DNA from: Glaesserella parasuis
GTDB lineage: Bacteria; Pseudomonadota; Gammaproteobacteria; Enterobacterales; Pasteurellaceae
NCBI RefSeq assembly: GCF_002015085.1
Contig: NZ_MUXW01000019.1
Coordinates: 1-64,000 of the forward strand
Reading direction: 5' to 3'
DNA length: 64,000 bases
Shown in pieces: positions 55,434 through 64,000 of the stretch. The translations under genes and the position numbers were made by a program. The notes under the pieces were generated by a model. It was not told the DNA's origin, did not search any database, and saw only the letters and a program-made list of their open reading frames with translations. Each line of letters starts with the position of its first letter. Positions within the stretch are counted from its first letter, which is position 1.

Positions 55434-56327
55434 ATGTCTACAATGATCGATATCCAAGAACGTTTAATCGAACTTGTTGCAGAAAAACAAAGCCCTGTTG
55501 TTCAAGCGGTTGTGGAGCAGTTAATTCGACAAAACAATAAAGCATACTTTTCTGCAGAACAGGTCACCACATTTTGTCAAACATTCAACCTATCCCCTGT
55601 CGAACTTGCTTTAGAATGCTTACCTATTGCGGCTTGCTACGCTAGAGTGCCTGTTTCTCATTTTTTTGTAGGGGCTGTGGCGATTGGCAAATCAGGGAAT
55701 TTCTATTTTGGGGCAAATCAAGAATTTGAGAGCGATGCGATGCAACAAACTGTTCACGCAGAGCAAAGTGCCGTTTCACACGCTTGGATCGCAGGGGAAA
55801 CTGCATTAACCGATATGGTGGTAAACTACACTCCTTGCGGACACTGTCGCCAATTTATGAATGAACTCAATAGTGCTAAACAACTAAAAATTCATTTACC
55901 ACATAGTCAAAATAATTTATTACACAGTTACCTGCCAGATGCTTTTGGACCAAAAGATTTACAGATTGACAAGGTTTTATTCGATCCTCAACAAAATGGC
56001 TTTGAAGCAAGTGGCGATGCGTTACAACAAGCGGCAATTTCGGCGGCAAATCTTGCGTATGCGCCTTATAGTAAAGCGGTGAGTGGGGTAGCATTACAGT
56101 GTGGTGAACAGATTATCACGGGACGCTATGCAGAAAATGCGGCATTCAATCCAAGTTTCTTGCCGTTACAAAGTGCTTTAAATTTCCGTCGAATGCAAGG
56201 TTTAGAAGGTGTGACAATTTCAAGGGTTATTCTTGCTGAAAAATATGCGGTACTCAGCCATCGAGCAATGACCGAGAGTTTGGTAAAAAACTTACTTAAC
56301 TTACCGCTTGAATATGTCAAACTTTAA
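55434..56327 (+). CDS. cdd: Cytidine deaminase Cdd
   Basis: Zinc enzyme that deaminates cytidine and deoxycytidine to uridine products. The active site is HAEQSA (His zinc ligand and Glu acid) with PCGHC for the two cysteines, both in the first CDA domain. The second domain is a degenerate copy, as in the dimeric E. coli type. It has 297 residues (E. coli 294). Start preceded by AAAGGAGC. A convincing CRP site lies upstream. Confidence 0.94.
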   Translation: MSTMIDIQERLIELVAEKQSPVVQAVVEQLIRQNNKAYFSAEQVTTFCQTFNLSPVELALECLPIAACYARVPVSHFFVGAVAIGKSGNFYFGANQEFESDAMQQTVHAEQSAVSHAWIAGETALTDMVVNYTPCGHCRQFMNELNSAKQLKIHLPHSQNNLLHSYLPDAFGPKDLQIDKVLFDPQQNGFEASGDALQQAAISAANLAYAPYSKAVSGVALQCGEQIITGRYAENAAFNPSFLPLQSALNFRRMQGLEGVTISRVILAEKYAVLSHRAMTESLVKNLLNLPLEYVKL

Positions 56328-56504
56328 CAATAATGTTAAGATCATCGCGAATATTTCTTAGCAGATTTTGATTGAAGCTAAAGAAATGTAAAATAATGTA
56401 TTTATGATGCTAAAAAACAGAGATAAAATACTACAACTTTGCAACATTTGTTCGCTATCGTAGTCATAGTAGCAGAGCAATTCAAACAAACTGAAGGTAA
56501 TCTA

Positions 56505-57221
56505 ATGCAAAATCCACAAATTCTTATTGTTGAAGATGAAGCTGTTACGAGAAGTACATTAAAAAGCGTATTTGAAGCGGAAGGCTATGATGTATTTGAA
56601 GCCACTGACGGCAATGAAATGAACATCATCTTAGATAATCACGAAATTAACCTTGTGATTATGGATATCAATTTACCAGGCAAAAATGGCTTAATGCTTG
56701 CTCGAGAACTTAGAGAAAACACCGATATTGCATTAATGTTTTTGACTGGACGTGATAACGAAGTGGATAAAATTTTAGGGCTAGAGATCGGGGCTGACGA
56801 TTACATTACTAAGCCGTTCAATCCTCGTGAACTCACCATTCGTGCAAGAAATTTACTACAACGCACAATGGAGGAAAAAGACAAAATAGTCAAAGATCCA
56901 CATCATACCGAAAGTTATAGCTTTAATGGCTGGACCTTAGATGTAAATAGTCGCAGTTTGATTAACCCTGAAAATGAGGTAATTAAACTTCCTCGTAGTG
57001 AGTTTAGAGCCTTACTTCACTTCTGTGAAAATCCAGGGAAAATCCAGACACGTGAAGATCTGTTAAAACGAATGACAGGACGTGAATTGAAACCTCACGA
57101 TCGTACCGTTGATGTGACGATCCGTCGTATCCGTAAACACTTTGAAGATCACCCAAATACCCCAGAAATTATCGTGACTATTCACGGTGAAGGGTATCGG
57201 TTCTGTGGGGAGTTCGTTTAG
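56505..57221 (+). CDS. arcA: Aerobic respiration response regulator ArcA
   Basis: OmpR-family response regulator that represses aerobic metabolism genes when phosphorylated by ArcB. The receiver domain has the acidic pair ED (10-11), phosphoacceptor D54 in [12 protein letters not shown], and the conserved lysine in [11 protein letters not shown]. The winged-helix DNA-binding domain ends in [16 protein letters not shown] and IHGEGYRF. From the ATG at 56505, preceded by GAAGG, it has 238 residues; the frame is open 22 codons upstream but without family similarity. Confidence 0.95.
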   Translation: MQNPQILIVEDEAVTRSTLKSVFEAEGYDVFEATDGNEMNIILDNHEINLVIMDINLPGKNGLMLARELRENTDIALMFLTGRDNEVDKILGLEIGADDYITKPFNPRELTIRARNLLQRTMEEKDKIVKDPHHTESYSFNGWTLDVNSRSLINPENEVIKLPRSEFRALLHFCENPGKIQTREDLLKRMTGRELKPHDRTVDVTIRRIRKHFEDHPNTPEIIVTIHGEGYRFCGEFV

Positions 57222-57293
57222 TTAGTAAAAATTAAAAAATACGGTCACACGTCTAATATATAAACATTTTAATAGTTATGGAAACTTAGAGAG

Positions 57294-57325
57294 AATGCAA
57301 TAGGAATAGTCTTATTGCATTTTTA
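57294..57325 (+). terminator. Terminator of arcA
   Basis: Perfect nine-base stem AATGCAATA/TATTGCATT (57294-57302 and 57313-57321) followed by TTTTAGC. It lies about 70 bases after the arcA stop. Confidence 0.8.
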
Positions 57326-57554
57326 GCATCATGGCTAGTTAGTCTTACATATTATTAGACCTTCCTTAAGATATTCTTCGTCATTATTAAATTTACTCCA
57401 TAAATGAGTAAAATCGTTAAAAATCATAAAGACTTCTTTTATACCCATGAATCATTAGGTGAAATATTTATTTGATAACTGTAATATATCTCTTTTAGAG
57501 ATTATCATATATAAATTAGTTAATAAGTATATTATAAATAATTAAGATATTTTT
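57326..57554. other. AT-rich gap between arcA and gpsA
   Basis: After the arcA terminator this stretch is very AT-rich. It holds one possible minus-strand ORF of 37 codons (57335-57448) and the gpsA promoter region with several TATAAT-like words. Nothing else is recognisable. Confidence 0.4.
57335..57448 (-). CDS. Possible 37-residue ORF, unrecognised
   Basis: The minus strand from ATG 57446-57448 reads MGIKEVFMIFNDFTHLWSKF and then NNDEEYLKEGLIICKTN to a TAG. The composition is protein-like and acidic. There is no good ribosome binding site before the first ATG; a second ATG (MIFNDF) has only AGAAG. It may be the tail of a decayed gene. Confidence 0.2.
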   Translation of the reverse strand: MGIKEVFMIFNDFTHLWSKFNNDEEYLKEGLIICKTN

Positions 57555-58565
57555 ATGGAAAAAATATATTCAGCCCCCATTACCGTACTCGGTGCCGGTT
57601 CATACGGCACTGCATTGGCGATTGCACTTTCTCGTAATGGGCATAAAACATACCTTTGGGGACATAATCCGCAAAAAATGGCTCAAATGGCTGTAAGGCG
57701 TATGAATGAGGAGTTTCTACCCGGTATTCCATTTCCAGAGCCATTAGAGATTGAAAGCGATCTTGCAACGGCATTAACTCGCTCAAAAGATATTTTAATT
57801 GTCGTGCCTAGCCACGTTTTTTCTGAAGTTCTACAACAAATTCAACCATTATTAACTTCTGAACATCGTATTATGTGGGCGACAAAAGGGTTAGAGCGAG
57901 ACACTGGAAGATTGTTGCAAGAAGTGGCTTTGCAAATTTTAGGTGATCGCTATCCGCTAGCGGTGCTTTCTGGACCGACTTTTGCAAAAGAGTTAGCTCA
58001 AGGATTACCGACTGCTATTGCTCTTTCTTCCACTGATCCTCAGTTTGCCGATGAAATGCAACAGCGTATTCATTGCTCAAAAGCCTTTCGGGTTTATTTG
58101 AATAGTGATATGGTTGGCGTACAGCTCGGTGGGGCGATTAAAAATGTGATTGCGATTGGTACAGGGATTTCAGATGGAATGGGCTTTGGGGCAAATGCTC
58201 GCACTGCATTAATTACACGGGGATTAGCAGAGATTAGTCGTCTAGGGCTGTCTTTAGGGGCAAATCCCACCACCTTTATAGGTATGGCAGGGCTTGGTGA
58301 TTTGGTGCTAACCTGTACCGACAATCAATCTCGCAACCGCCGTTTTGGTTTAATGCTTGGACAAGGGAGAAATGCTCAAGAGGCGATGGCTGAAATTGGG
58401 CAGGTCGTTGAGGGGTTTTATAATACCAAAGAGGCCTATTTACTGGCTCAAAAACAAGGCATTGAGATGCCGATTGTGGAACAAATTTATCAGATGTTGT
58501 TCTGTGGCAAGCACGCCAGTGATGTTGCTAAAACGCTTTTAGGTCGTGAACGAAAAGGGGAATAA
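57555..58565 (+). CDS. gpsA: Glycerol-3-phosphate dehydrogenase [NAD(P)+] GpsA
   Basis: Makes sn-glycerol 3-phosphate from DHAP for phospholipid synthesis, feeding PlsY. The N-terminal NAD(P) motif is [12 protein letters not shown] (11-22). [35 protein letters not shown] (catalytic lysine in KN) and [10 protein letters not shown] are family signatures. It has 336 residues. cysE follows with only two bases between, an operon seen widely in gammaproteobacteria. Confidence 0.95.
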   Translation: MEKIYSAPITVLGAGSYGTALAIALSRNGHKTYLWGHNPQKMAQMAVRRMNEEFLPGIPFPEPLEIESDLATALTRSKDILIVVPSHVFSEVLQQIQPLLTSEHRIMWATKGLERDTGRLLQEVALQILGDRYPLAVLSGPTFAKELAQGLPTAIALSSTDPQFADEMQQRIHCSKAFRVYLNSDMVGVQLGGAIKNVIAIGTGISDGMGFGANARTALITRGLAEISRLGLSLGANPTTFIGMAGLGDLVLTCTDNQSRNRRFGLMLGQGRNAQEAMAEIGQVVEGFYNTKEAYLLAQKQGIEMPIVEQIYQMLFCGKHASDVAKTLLGRERKGE

Positions 58566-58567
58566 AG

Positions 58568-59386
58568 ATGACAAACCAACCGCTTGATCTTATTTGGCAG
58601 AATATTCGTAATGAAGCACAAGAGCTTGCAAATAGTGAGCCGATGCTTGCCAGTTTTTTTCACGCAACCATTCTGAAACATCATCATTTAGGCGATGCGT
58701 TAAGCTATATTTTGGCAAACAAACTGGCAAATGCGATTATGCCAGCGATTGCATTGAAAGGGATCATTGAAGAAGCCTATCAAGCAAATCCGCAAATTAT
58801 TGCCAGTGCTGCCTGCGATATTGAAGCTGTTCGTACTCGAGATCCTGCGGTCGATAAATGGAGTACGCCTTTGCTTTATCTCAAAGGCTATCACGCTTTG
58901 CAAAGCTATAGAGTTACCCATTATTTGTGGCAACAAGGGCGAAAAGCGTTGGCTATTTATCTGCAAAATGAGATTTCTGTTGCTTTTGATGTGGATATTC
59001 ACCCTGCGGCTCGTGTTGGTTGTGGCATTATGTTAGACCACGCCACGGGGATTGTGGTGGGAGAAACGGCGGTGATCGAAAACGATGTGTCTATTTTGCA
59101 AGGTGTAACGCTAGGTGGTACAGGTAAAGAACACGGAGATCGCCACCCGAAAATTCGTGAAGGCGTGATGATTGGGGCTGGGGCTAAAATTTTAGGTAAT
59201 ATTGAGATTGGTCGTTACTCAAAAATTGGGGCAAATTCGGTGGTATTACAAGCGGTGCCTGAATATGCCACTGCAGCTGGTGTCCCTGCTCGAATTATTG
59301 GGCATTCTCAACAACAAAAACCCGCTTTTGAAATGAATCAATATTTTGATGATACCAATAGATCAATTGAGATAGATATTAAATAA
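58568..59386 (+). CDS. cysE: Serine O-acetyltransferase CysE
   Basis: Acetylates L-serine as the first step of cysteine synthesis. The N-terminal alpha-helical domain is followed by a left-handed beta-helix of hexapeptide repeats, with the catalytic GIMLDHATGIVVGETAVIE and VTLGGTGKEHGDRHPKI. The C-terminal tail, which binds cysteine and CysK in E. coli, ends in IEIDIK. It has 272 residues. It starts two bases after gpsA. Confidence 0.95.
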   Translation: MTNQPLDLIWQNIRNEAQELANSEPMLASFFHATILKHHHLGDALSYILANKLANAIMPAIALKGIIEEAYQANPQIIASAACDIEAVRTRDPAVDKWSTPLLYLKGYHALQSYRVTHYLWQQGRKALAIYLQNEISVAFDVDIHPAARVGCGIMLDHATGIVVGETAVIENDVSILQGVTLGGTGKEHGDRHPKIREGVMIGAGAKILGNIEIGRYSKIGANSVVLQAVPEYATAAGVPARIIGHSQQQKPAFEMNQYFDDTNRSIEIDIK

Positions 59387-59387
59387 T

Positions 59388-59440
59388 GGGGCTGACCTAG
59401 ATTAGTATGCTAGCTAATCTACGTCAGCCCCTTAAATTTT
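59388..59440 (+). terminator. Terminator of gpsA-cysE
   Basis: A long stem formed by GGGGCTGAC-c-TAGATTAG and CTAATCTA-c-GTCAGCCCC with one mismatch (59388-59431), followed by TTAAATTTT. Confidence 0.88.
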
Positions 59441-59499
59441 ATATGCTCACTGATAACATAAAGAGAGTACCTAGTAGCTTTTTCATAGTTTAGTCCTTG

Positions 59500-59943
59500 T
59501 TATAAGGTTGAAGTAAAAGCTGGAAGCCATTCTTCCGCACTTCCATCGTGGTCAAAATTATTCACCACGTCAATGCGTAGAGATTCGCATACTTGTGTCG
59601 CCCCTTTGGCAGTTAAGCCTTGTTCAACAAGATTGACGGCATTGCAGAAAGTGTCGTAATCGGAACTGCCTAATCCGACAACCCCAAATTTCATCTGGCT
59701 GAGATCAAGATTGCTTTCGGCAAGTTGTTGGAAAAGGGGTTGGATATTTTCAGGCAGTTCTCCTGCACCGTGTGTTGATGTGACGACTAACAGGGCAGTT
59801 TGATGTTGAATATCGGCTAATTCGGCTTGGTTAAACAGCCCAACCTGATAGCCTTGTTCAGTGAGAACATCATTGAGATGATCGGCGACATACTCCGCAC
59901 CGCCTAAGGTGCTACCGGTGATGATACAAATAGATTTCGACAT
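59500..59943 (-). CDS. mioC: Flavodoxin-like protein MioC
   Basis: FMN-binding flavodoxin-domain protein of 147 residues. The phosphate-binding loop ICIITGSTLGGAEYVA is at the start and FGVVGLGSSDYDTFC marks the flavin site. MioC takes part in electron transfer, for example for biotin synthase. In E. coli mioC is the immediate neighbour of oriC; here it lies about 16 kb away on the mnmG side. Confidence 0.92.
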   Translation of the reverse strand: MSKSICIITGSTLGGAEYVADHLNDVLTEQGYQVGLFNQAELADIQHQTALLVVTSTHGAGELPENIQPLFQQLAESNLDLSQMKFGVVGLGSSDYDTFCNAVNLVEQGLTAKGATQVCESLRIDVVNNFDHDGSAEEWLPAFTSTL

Positions 59944-60028
59944 AGCATACTCATATTGTAAAAAAATCGACTTATTCTAGAAGAATTGTTATAAAGAATA
60001 AAGCAGTTTTACATCAAGGAAAGAGAAT

Positions 60029-60556
60029 ATGAGCCGTATTACATTGTTAGTTCCAAATAAAACATATCAAGCAGAAGTGATGGCATATCGACAGGCTTTT
60101 TCAAATAATGCAATTGATGGCGGAGCAATGTTAGAGAAATTTGATGATTTCTCTCAATGGCTGGATTATTTAGCACAACCTGAAGGCTATCTGACCGCTT
60201 GGGGATTTAACAAGGTGCAAGACTCGACCTATCTTGCGTGGCATACACAATTACATCGAGTGGTTGGAATAATTAATATCCGCCACAATCTCAATAACGA
60301 CTATCTGCGACAATTTGGCGGACATATCGGGTATTCCATACACCCTGACTTTCGCAAGCAAGGCTACGGCTCGGAAATGTTGAAATTAGCTTTAGCAAAG
60401 GTAAAAACGCTGGGCTTGGATAAAGTGCTAATTACCTGTGAAAAAAGTAATGTTGGTTCTGAAAAGGTGATTTTAAATAACGGTGGAAAGTTTGAGTCTA
60501 TTGTTGAGCTCAATCAAGTCAAAAGAATGAAACGGTTTTGGATTGAGGTGTTGTAA
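60029..60556 (+). CDS. GNAT family N-acetyltransferase
   Basis: Acetyl-CoA-dependent acetyltransferase, 175 residues. The GNAT motif A is HPDFRKQGYGSEMLKLALAK, with HIGYSIHPD before it and VILNNGGKFESIV near the end. It resembles predicted acetyltransferases of the COG3981 type. The substrate cannot be inferred. It is preceded by AAGGAAAG and followed by a single GTAGGG palindrome. Confidence 0.82.
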   Translation: MSRITLLVPNKTYQAEVMAYRQAFSNNAIDGGAMLEKFDDFSQWLDYLAQPEGYLTAWGFNKVQDSTYLAWHTQLHRVVGIINIRHNLNNDYLRQFGGHIGYSIHPDFRKQGYGSEMLKLALAKVKTLGLDKVLITCEKSNVGSEKVILNNGGKFESIVELNQVKRMKRFWIEVL

Positions 60557-60565
60557 TATATATTT

Positions 60566-60592
60566 GTAGGGGCGGACCGATGTGTCCGCCCA
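60566..60592. repeat. Single GTAGGGGCGGAC palindrome after the GNAT gene
   Basis: Begins GTAGGGGCGGACCGATGTGT and ends CCGCCC: the stem GGGCGGAC/GTCCGCCC form has one unpaired region. It has the same GTAGGG head as the other repeats but stands alone, between convergent GNAT and mesD genes. Confidence 0.65.
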
Positions 60593-60617
60593 TAAAATTT
60601 TCAGTAGCTTATTTTCA

Positions 60618-61652
60618 CTATTTCCCAACCAACTCCGCTCTTACAATCGAAGCCCCTTGGCTCAAAGCATTGAGTTTTGCACGAGCGATGTGGCGTGGCA
60701 TAGGTGCCATTCCGCAGTTGGTGCTTGGGTAGAGTTTATCTGCATCAACAAATTGCAACGCTTTGCGGAGCGTATCTGCGACTTGTTCTGGCGTTTCGAC
60801 TACGTTGGTGGCAACATCAATTACCCCGACCATCACGGTTTTGCCACGCACTAATTCGAGCAAGTCCATCGGTACTTTTGAATTTTGGCATTCAAGTGAG
60901 ATGATGTCGATTTTAGATTGTTGCAGTTTCGGGAAGCTCTCTTCGTATTGACGCCATTCGTTGCCGAGTGTTTGCTTCCAGTCGGTGTTAGCTTTGATAC
61001 CGTAGCCATAGCAGATATGCACAGCCGTTTGGCACTTCAAGCTTTCCGCCGCACGCTCTAGTGCCGCTACCCCCCAGTCGTTAAGCTCGTCAAAAAAGAC
61101 GTTAAATGCGGGTTCGTCAAATTGAATAATATCCACGCCTGCCGCTTCTAACTCTTTTGCTTCTTCATTGAGAATTTTGGCAAATTCCCAAGCTAATTTT
61201 TCACGGCTTTTGTAGTGACCATCATACAGCGTGTCGATCATTGTCATAGGGCCAGGTAACGCCCATTTGATCGGCTTATCGGTGTGCTGGCGTAGGAATT
61301 TCGCATCTTCTACAAATACAGATTTTGGACGGCGAACCGTTCCAACCACACTGGGTACACTTGCATCATAGCGATTGCGGATCCGCACGATTTCACGCTT
61401 GGTAAAATCCACGCCTTCTAAATGTTCAATAAAAGTTGTCACAAAGTGCTGACGGGTCTGCTCGCCATCGCTGACAATATCAATTCCAGTTGCATTTTGC
61501 TCCGCAAGAGCAATTAACAACGCATCACGTTTCGCTTGTAACAGCTCATCACCACTGAATTTCCACTCAGACCATAGTTTTTCAGGCTCAGCAAGCCAAA
61601 AGGGTTTCGGCAGACTGCCCGCAGTAGAAGTAGGTAAAAGAATTTTGCTCAT
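60618..61652 (-). CDS. mesD: Core methionine synthase MesD (MetE C-terminal-like)
   Basis: Cobalamin-independent methionine synthase core, 344 residues, lacking the N-terminal half of MetE. Zinc ligands are visible as H212 and C214 in VHICYG, E254 in SLECQN and C313 in STNCGMAP. Upstream and on the same strand lies a DUF1852 gene. That pairing defines the MesD/MesX type described by Price and colleagues (2021), in which folate-independent methyl transfer needs MesX and oxygen. The true methyl donor is not settled. The assignment comes from motifs and gene pairing. Confidence 0.86.
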   Translation of the reverse strand: MSKILLPTSTAGSLPKPFWLAEPEKLWSEWKFSGDELLQAKRDALLIALAEQNATGIDIVSDGEQTRQHFVTTFIEHLEGVDFTKREIVRIRNRYDASVPSVVGTVRRPKSVFVEDAKFLRQHTDKPIKWALPGPMTMIDTLYDGHYKSREKLAWEFAKILNEEAKELEAAGVDIIQFDEPAFNVFFDELNDWGVAALERAAESLKCQTAVHICYGYGIKANTDWKQTLGNEWRQYEESFPKLQQSKIDIISLECQNSKVPMDLLELVRGKTVMVGVIDVATNVVETPEQVADTLRKALQFVDADKLYPSTNCGMAPMPRHIARAKLNALSQGASIVRAELVGK

Positions 61653-61674
61653 TATTTATGTTGTCCTTTATTTA

Positions 61675-62652
61675 TTATTTTTCATTTAACCAAGCGTCTA
61701 ACACCGTTTTATAAGGCTTGATGAAATGCTCTTCGGCATATTTACCTTGTTGGACGGCAAGTTGAGCTCGTTCGACACGGTCATATTCAACTTTAGTCAG
61801 AGAATAATCTTTACTCGTCAGGCTAGGTTTGTAAACCTGCCCTGCCACCGAGTTAGCGTTATATATTTCTGGGCGGTAGATTTTCTGGAACGCTTCCATA
61901 GTTGCAATGGTGCTGATTAGCTCAATGTTGGTATAGTCGTTCAGCAAGTCCGCTTTTTCATCAAAATAGAACGCATAGGGTGCGACGGATTTTGGTGGCA
62001 TAAAGTAACGCACTTTCAAGCCCATTTTTGCAAAGTAGGCATCGGTTAGCGAGTAGTCGTTTTGTTCATATTCCACGCCCAAAATCGGGTGAATATTGGT
62101 CGTTTTGTGGTAAGTACGAGTGGTTGCTACGCTCAAGCAGATCACTGGTGGCTTTTTGAATTGTGCGGTATATTCAGGTGAAGCCAACAAATATTTGAAC
62201 AATTTGCCGTGCAGATCGCCGTAGCCTTCCGGCACGGTAAATTCAGGCTTATCTTTGTTGTGATCGATCAGTAACACACTAAAATCGTAGTCACGCACAA
62301 AAGAAGAAAAGCTGTTGCCCACAATGCCGTCAATGGTTTTACCCGTTTTTTTATCAATCACAGATGTTTTGAGCCATTCTAACGCTGAGAAAAATTTGCC
62401 TGTACCTTCTACATCAATATCAATCGAAACAATATCCAAATTGACGGAGTAACGATCCGAAGTGGGATTATCCCAGTTCGCCAAATCGTTAAAACGTTTA
62501 TCGATCATTGCAATAGCGTTTTGCAGGTTTTCTTTACGGTTCTCGCCACGGGCAAGGTTGGCAAAGTTGGTGGTTAAGCGAGTGCTGTTCGCTGGTTCAT
62601 AGTTTTCATCAAATCTTTCAGTATGCACACGGCATTGGAATTGGGTTGTCAT
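61675..62652 (-). CDS. mesX: MesX (DUF1852), partner of MesD
   Basis: A DUF1852 protein of 325 residues from the ATG at 62650-62652 (MTTQFQCRVHTERFDENYEP), preceded by AGGAAGAA; an in-frame start six codons upstream is less likely. It has no signal peptide or membrane segment. Conserved-looking stretches are NSTRLTTNFANLARGENR, VNLDIVSIDIDVEG and YHKTTNIHPILGVEYEQND. MesX is needed for MesD activity in reported genetics. It ends 22 bases before mesD, so they form one operon with mesX first. Confidence 0.85.
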   Translation of the reverse strand: MTTQFQCRVHTERFDENYEPANSTRLTTNFANLARGENRKENLQNAIAMIDKRFNDLANWDNPTSDRYSVNLDIVSIDIDVEGTGKFFSALEWLKTSVIDKKTGKTIDGIVGNSFSSFVRDYDFSVLLIDHNKDKPEFTVPEGYGDLHGKLFKYLLASPEYTAQFKKPPVICLSVATTRTYHKTTNIHPILGVEYEQNDYSLTDAYFAKMGLKVRYFMPPKSVAPYAFYFDEKADLLNDYTNIELISTIATMEAFQKIYRPEIYNANSVAGQVYKPSLTSKDYSLTKVEYDRVERAQLAVQQGKYAEEHFIKPYKTVLDAWLNEK

Positions 62653-62683
62653 TCTATTCTTCCTACTCATTTTGTTAAGATAA

Positions 62684-62699
62684 TGTGAATTAAATCACA
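62684..62699. promoter_or_regulatory. CRP-like palindrome upstream of mesX
   Basis: TGTGAATTAAATCACA matches TGTGA-N6-TCACA exactly. It starts only 32 bases upstream of the mesX ATG, which is too close for classical activation of a promoter with a normal leader. FNR or ArcA-type control or repression is possible. Confidence 0.55.
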
Positions 62700-62865
62700 A
62701 CTTTCTATTGAATAAAAATGATAGATTTTGGTGTTTATTATGAAAATAATTCAAGTTTGATGGTGAGGGAGATATAGTTCATATTGAGAAATCAAAGATT
62801 ATGCAAAGATATAACCCCCTCTTTCGTTCTTTTTTTGTATAATGCCAACATTTCATCCCTGACTT

Positions 62866-62923
62866 CCTTTCCCCCGCAAGCGGGGGAAGGTGCCGAAGGC
62901 GGAAGGGGGGGATACAAGCGGTC
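62866..62923. other. GC-rich hairpin and full uptake signal upstream of ffh
   Basis: A perfect stem TTCCCCCGC/GCGGGGGAA (62869-62877 and 62880-62888) with a two-base loop stands out in this AT-rich region, preceded by a TATAAT at 62838-62843. The exact uptake signal ACAAGCGGTC follows at 62914-62923, with the AT-rich tail typical of the extended signal. Confidence 0.6.
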
Positions 62924-62958
62924 AAATTGAACTAAATTTTGCAAATAGAGAAAAGATT

Positions 62959-64000
62959 ATGTTTGAGAACCTATCCGACAGACTATCCAAAACCCTAAAA
63001 AACATTACGGGGAAAGGGCGTTTAACCGAAGATAATATTAAAGATACCCTGCGTGAAGTGCGTATGGCGTTGTTAGAAGCCGATGTGGCTTTGCCTGTGG
63101 TACGTGAGTTTATCAATAAAGTCAAAGAGCGTGCTATTGGTGAAGAAGTCAATAAGAGCTTAACACCAGGGCAAGAGTTCCTAAAAATCGTGCAAGCTGA
63201 GCTTGAAAAAGCGATGGGAGAAGCAAACGAAGGGCTGAACCTTGCCACCCAACCGCCAGCGGTGATTTTAATGGCTGGTTTACAAGGTGCGGGTAAAACC
63301 ACGTCTGTTGGTAAATTGGCGAAATTCTTAAAAGAACGCCATAAGAAAAAAGTGCTTGTGGTCTCTGCCGACGTTTATCGTCCAGCGGCGATTAAACAGC
63401 TTCAAACGTTGGCTGAAGCATTAAAAGTCGATTTCTTCCCGGCAGAAACCTCGCAAAAACCGGTTGATATTGCAGAAGCGGCATTAAAACACGCCAAGCT
63501 CAATTTCTTTGATGTGTTAATTGTCGATACCGCAGGTCGCTTGCACGTTGATGGCGAGATGATGGAAGAGATCCAGCAAATTCACTCGGTGTTAAACCCG
63601 ATTGAAACCTTGTTTACTGTCGATGCAATGACAGGTCAAGATGCGGCAAACACGGCAAAAGCCTTTAATGAAGCCTTGCCGCTTACAGGGGTGATTTTAA
63701 CCAAAGTCGATGGTGATGCTCGTGGTGGTGCGGCGTTATCTATTCGTCAAATTACTGGTAAACCGATTAAATTCTTAGGGGTTGGTGAGAAAACCGATGC
63801 CCTTGAACCGTTCCACCCTGATCGTATCGCTTCACGCATTTTAGGTATGGGCGATGTGCTGTCGTTGATTGAGGATTTACAACGTTCTGTCGATCAGGAA
63901 AAAGCCGAAAAAATGGCGGCAAAATTCAAGAAAGGCGATGATTTTACCCTTGATGATTTCCGTGAACAGCTGGTGGAAATGAAAAAAATGGGCGGTATGA
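62959..64000 (+). CDS. ffh: Signal recognition particle protein Ffh (partial, 3' end beyond window)
   Basis: GTPase subunit of the signal recognition particle that targets membrane proteins to FtsY and SecYEG. The N domain starts MFENLSDRLSKTLKNITGKG. The GTPase G1 motif is GLQGAGKTT near residues 107-115, followed by VDTAGRLHVDGEMM (G3) and TKVDGDARGGAALS (G4 region). The window ends at about residue 347, inside the linker to the methionine-rich M domain (LVEMKKMGGM), so the RNA-binding part is not seen. ORF intact as far as visible. Confidence 0.96.
   Translation, partial: MFENLSDRLSKTLKNITGKGRLTEDNIKDTLREVRMALLEADVALPVVREFINKVKERAIGEEVNKSLTPGQEFLKIVQAELEKAMGEANEGLNLATQPPAVILMAGLQGAGKTTSVGKLAKFLKERHKKKVLVVSADVYRPAAIKQLQTLAEALKVDFFPAETSQKPVDIAEAALKHAKLNFFDVLIVDTAGRLHVDGEMMEEIQQIHSVLNPIETLFTVDAMTGQDAANTAKAFNEALPLTGVILTKVDGDARGGAALSIRQITGKPIKFLGVGEKTDALEPFHPDRIASRILGMGDVLSLIEDLQRSVDQEKAEKMAAKFKKGDDFTLDDFREQLVEMKKMGGM

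Noticed and set aside
62922..63302. 126-residue minus-strand frame at the right end
   Set aside because: It lies antisense to the clearly coding start of ffh and its translation has no family features.

Overview
The window is from a Pasteurellaceae chromosome. The evidence is the gene content (rpoH, xerC, bioG-type biotin operon, slyX/fkpA, yheO-tusDCB, DUF5377-like protein), the low G+C content and many copies of the 9-10 bp DNA uptake word ACAAGCGGT(C). That is the Apl-type uptake signal of the Actinobacillus/Mannheimia/Glaesserella side of the family, not the Haemophilus influenzae type. I cannot name the species from sequence alone.

Layout. 1-0.4 kb: an IS256-family transposase end abutting a tiny truncated ORF and a 10-base poly-C/G run. 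0.4-17 kb: mostly core genes, largely on the minus strand (rpoH, xerC, bioA-F-G-C-D, glyQ, a glutaredoxin-like gene, glyS, rimO, mtnN, a DsbA-like protein, slyX), then fkpA and yheO-tusDCB on plus. 16.8-17.4 kb: a scar made of the 3' end of a second fucA fused to the 5' end of a sugar ABC ATPase gene. 17.5-35.4 kb: a complete myo-inositol catabolic island (iolB, iolA, three-gene ABC importer, a second Gfo/Idh dehydrogenase, iolG, iolE, iolD, two-domain iolC and an RpiR-type regulator). It contains an inserted cytosolic alpha-L-fucosidase plus an orphan PTS EIIC. 35.4-40.1 kb: L-fucose operon fucI-K-U-A. 40.2-42 kb: a lipoprotein trio (CsgG-like, DUF4810, DUF799). 42.0-42.8 kb: a DeoR-type regulator. 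42.9-43.3 kb: a convincing chromosomal replication origin (DnaA boxes, ten GATC sites, AT-rich 13-mer-like repeats) beside mnmG. 45.4-53.6 kb: a type I restriction-modification island separating mnmG from rsmG, with an ATP-binding gene broken by two nonsense codons. 53.6-64 kb: rsmG, plsY, folB, cdd, arcA, gpsA, cysE, mioC, a GNAT gene, the methionine synthase pair mesD/mesX, and the start of ffh.

How the genes work together. The inositol genes encode import and the full route from myo-inositol through 5-deoxyglucuronate to acetyl-CoA and DHAP. They share a palindromic site TGAAA-N6-TTTCA in their divergent promoter regions, which I propose as the operator of the RpiR-type regulator. The fuc genes convert L-fucose to DHAP and lactaldehyde and have a perfect CRP site upstream, but no fucose transporter is visible. 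The fucosidase/EIIC pair could supply fucose from an imported fucosylated glycan. Intergenic spaces carry GTAGGG-headed palindromes in inverted pairs that look like a REP/BIME family.

No tRNA, rRNA or CRISPR array was seen. All functional calls are from reading the sequence; no database search was run.
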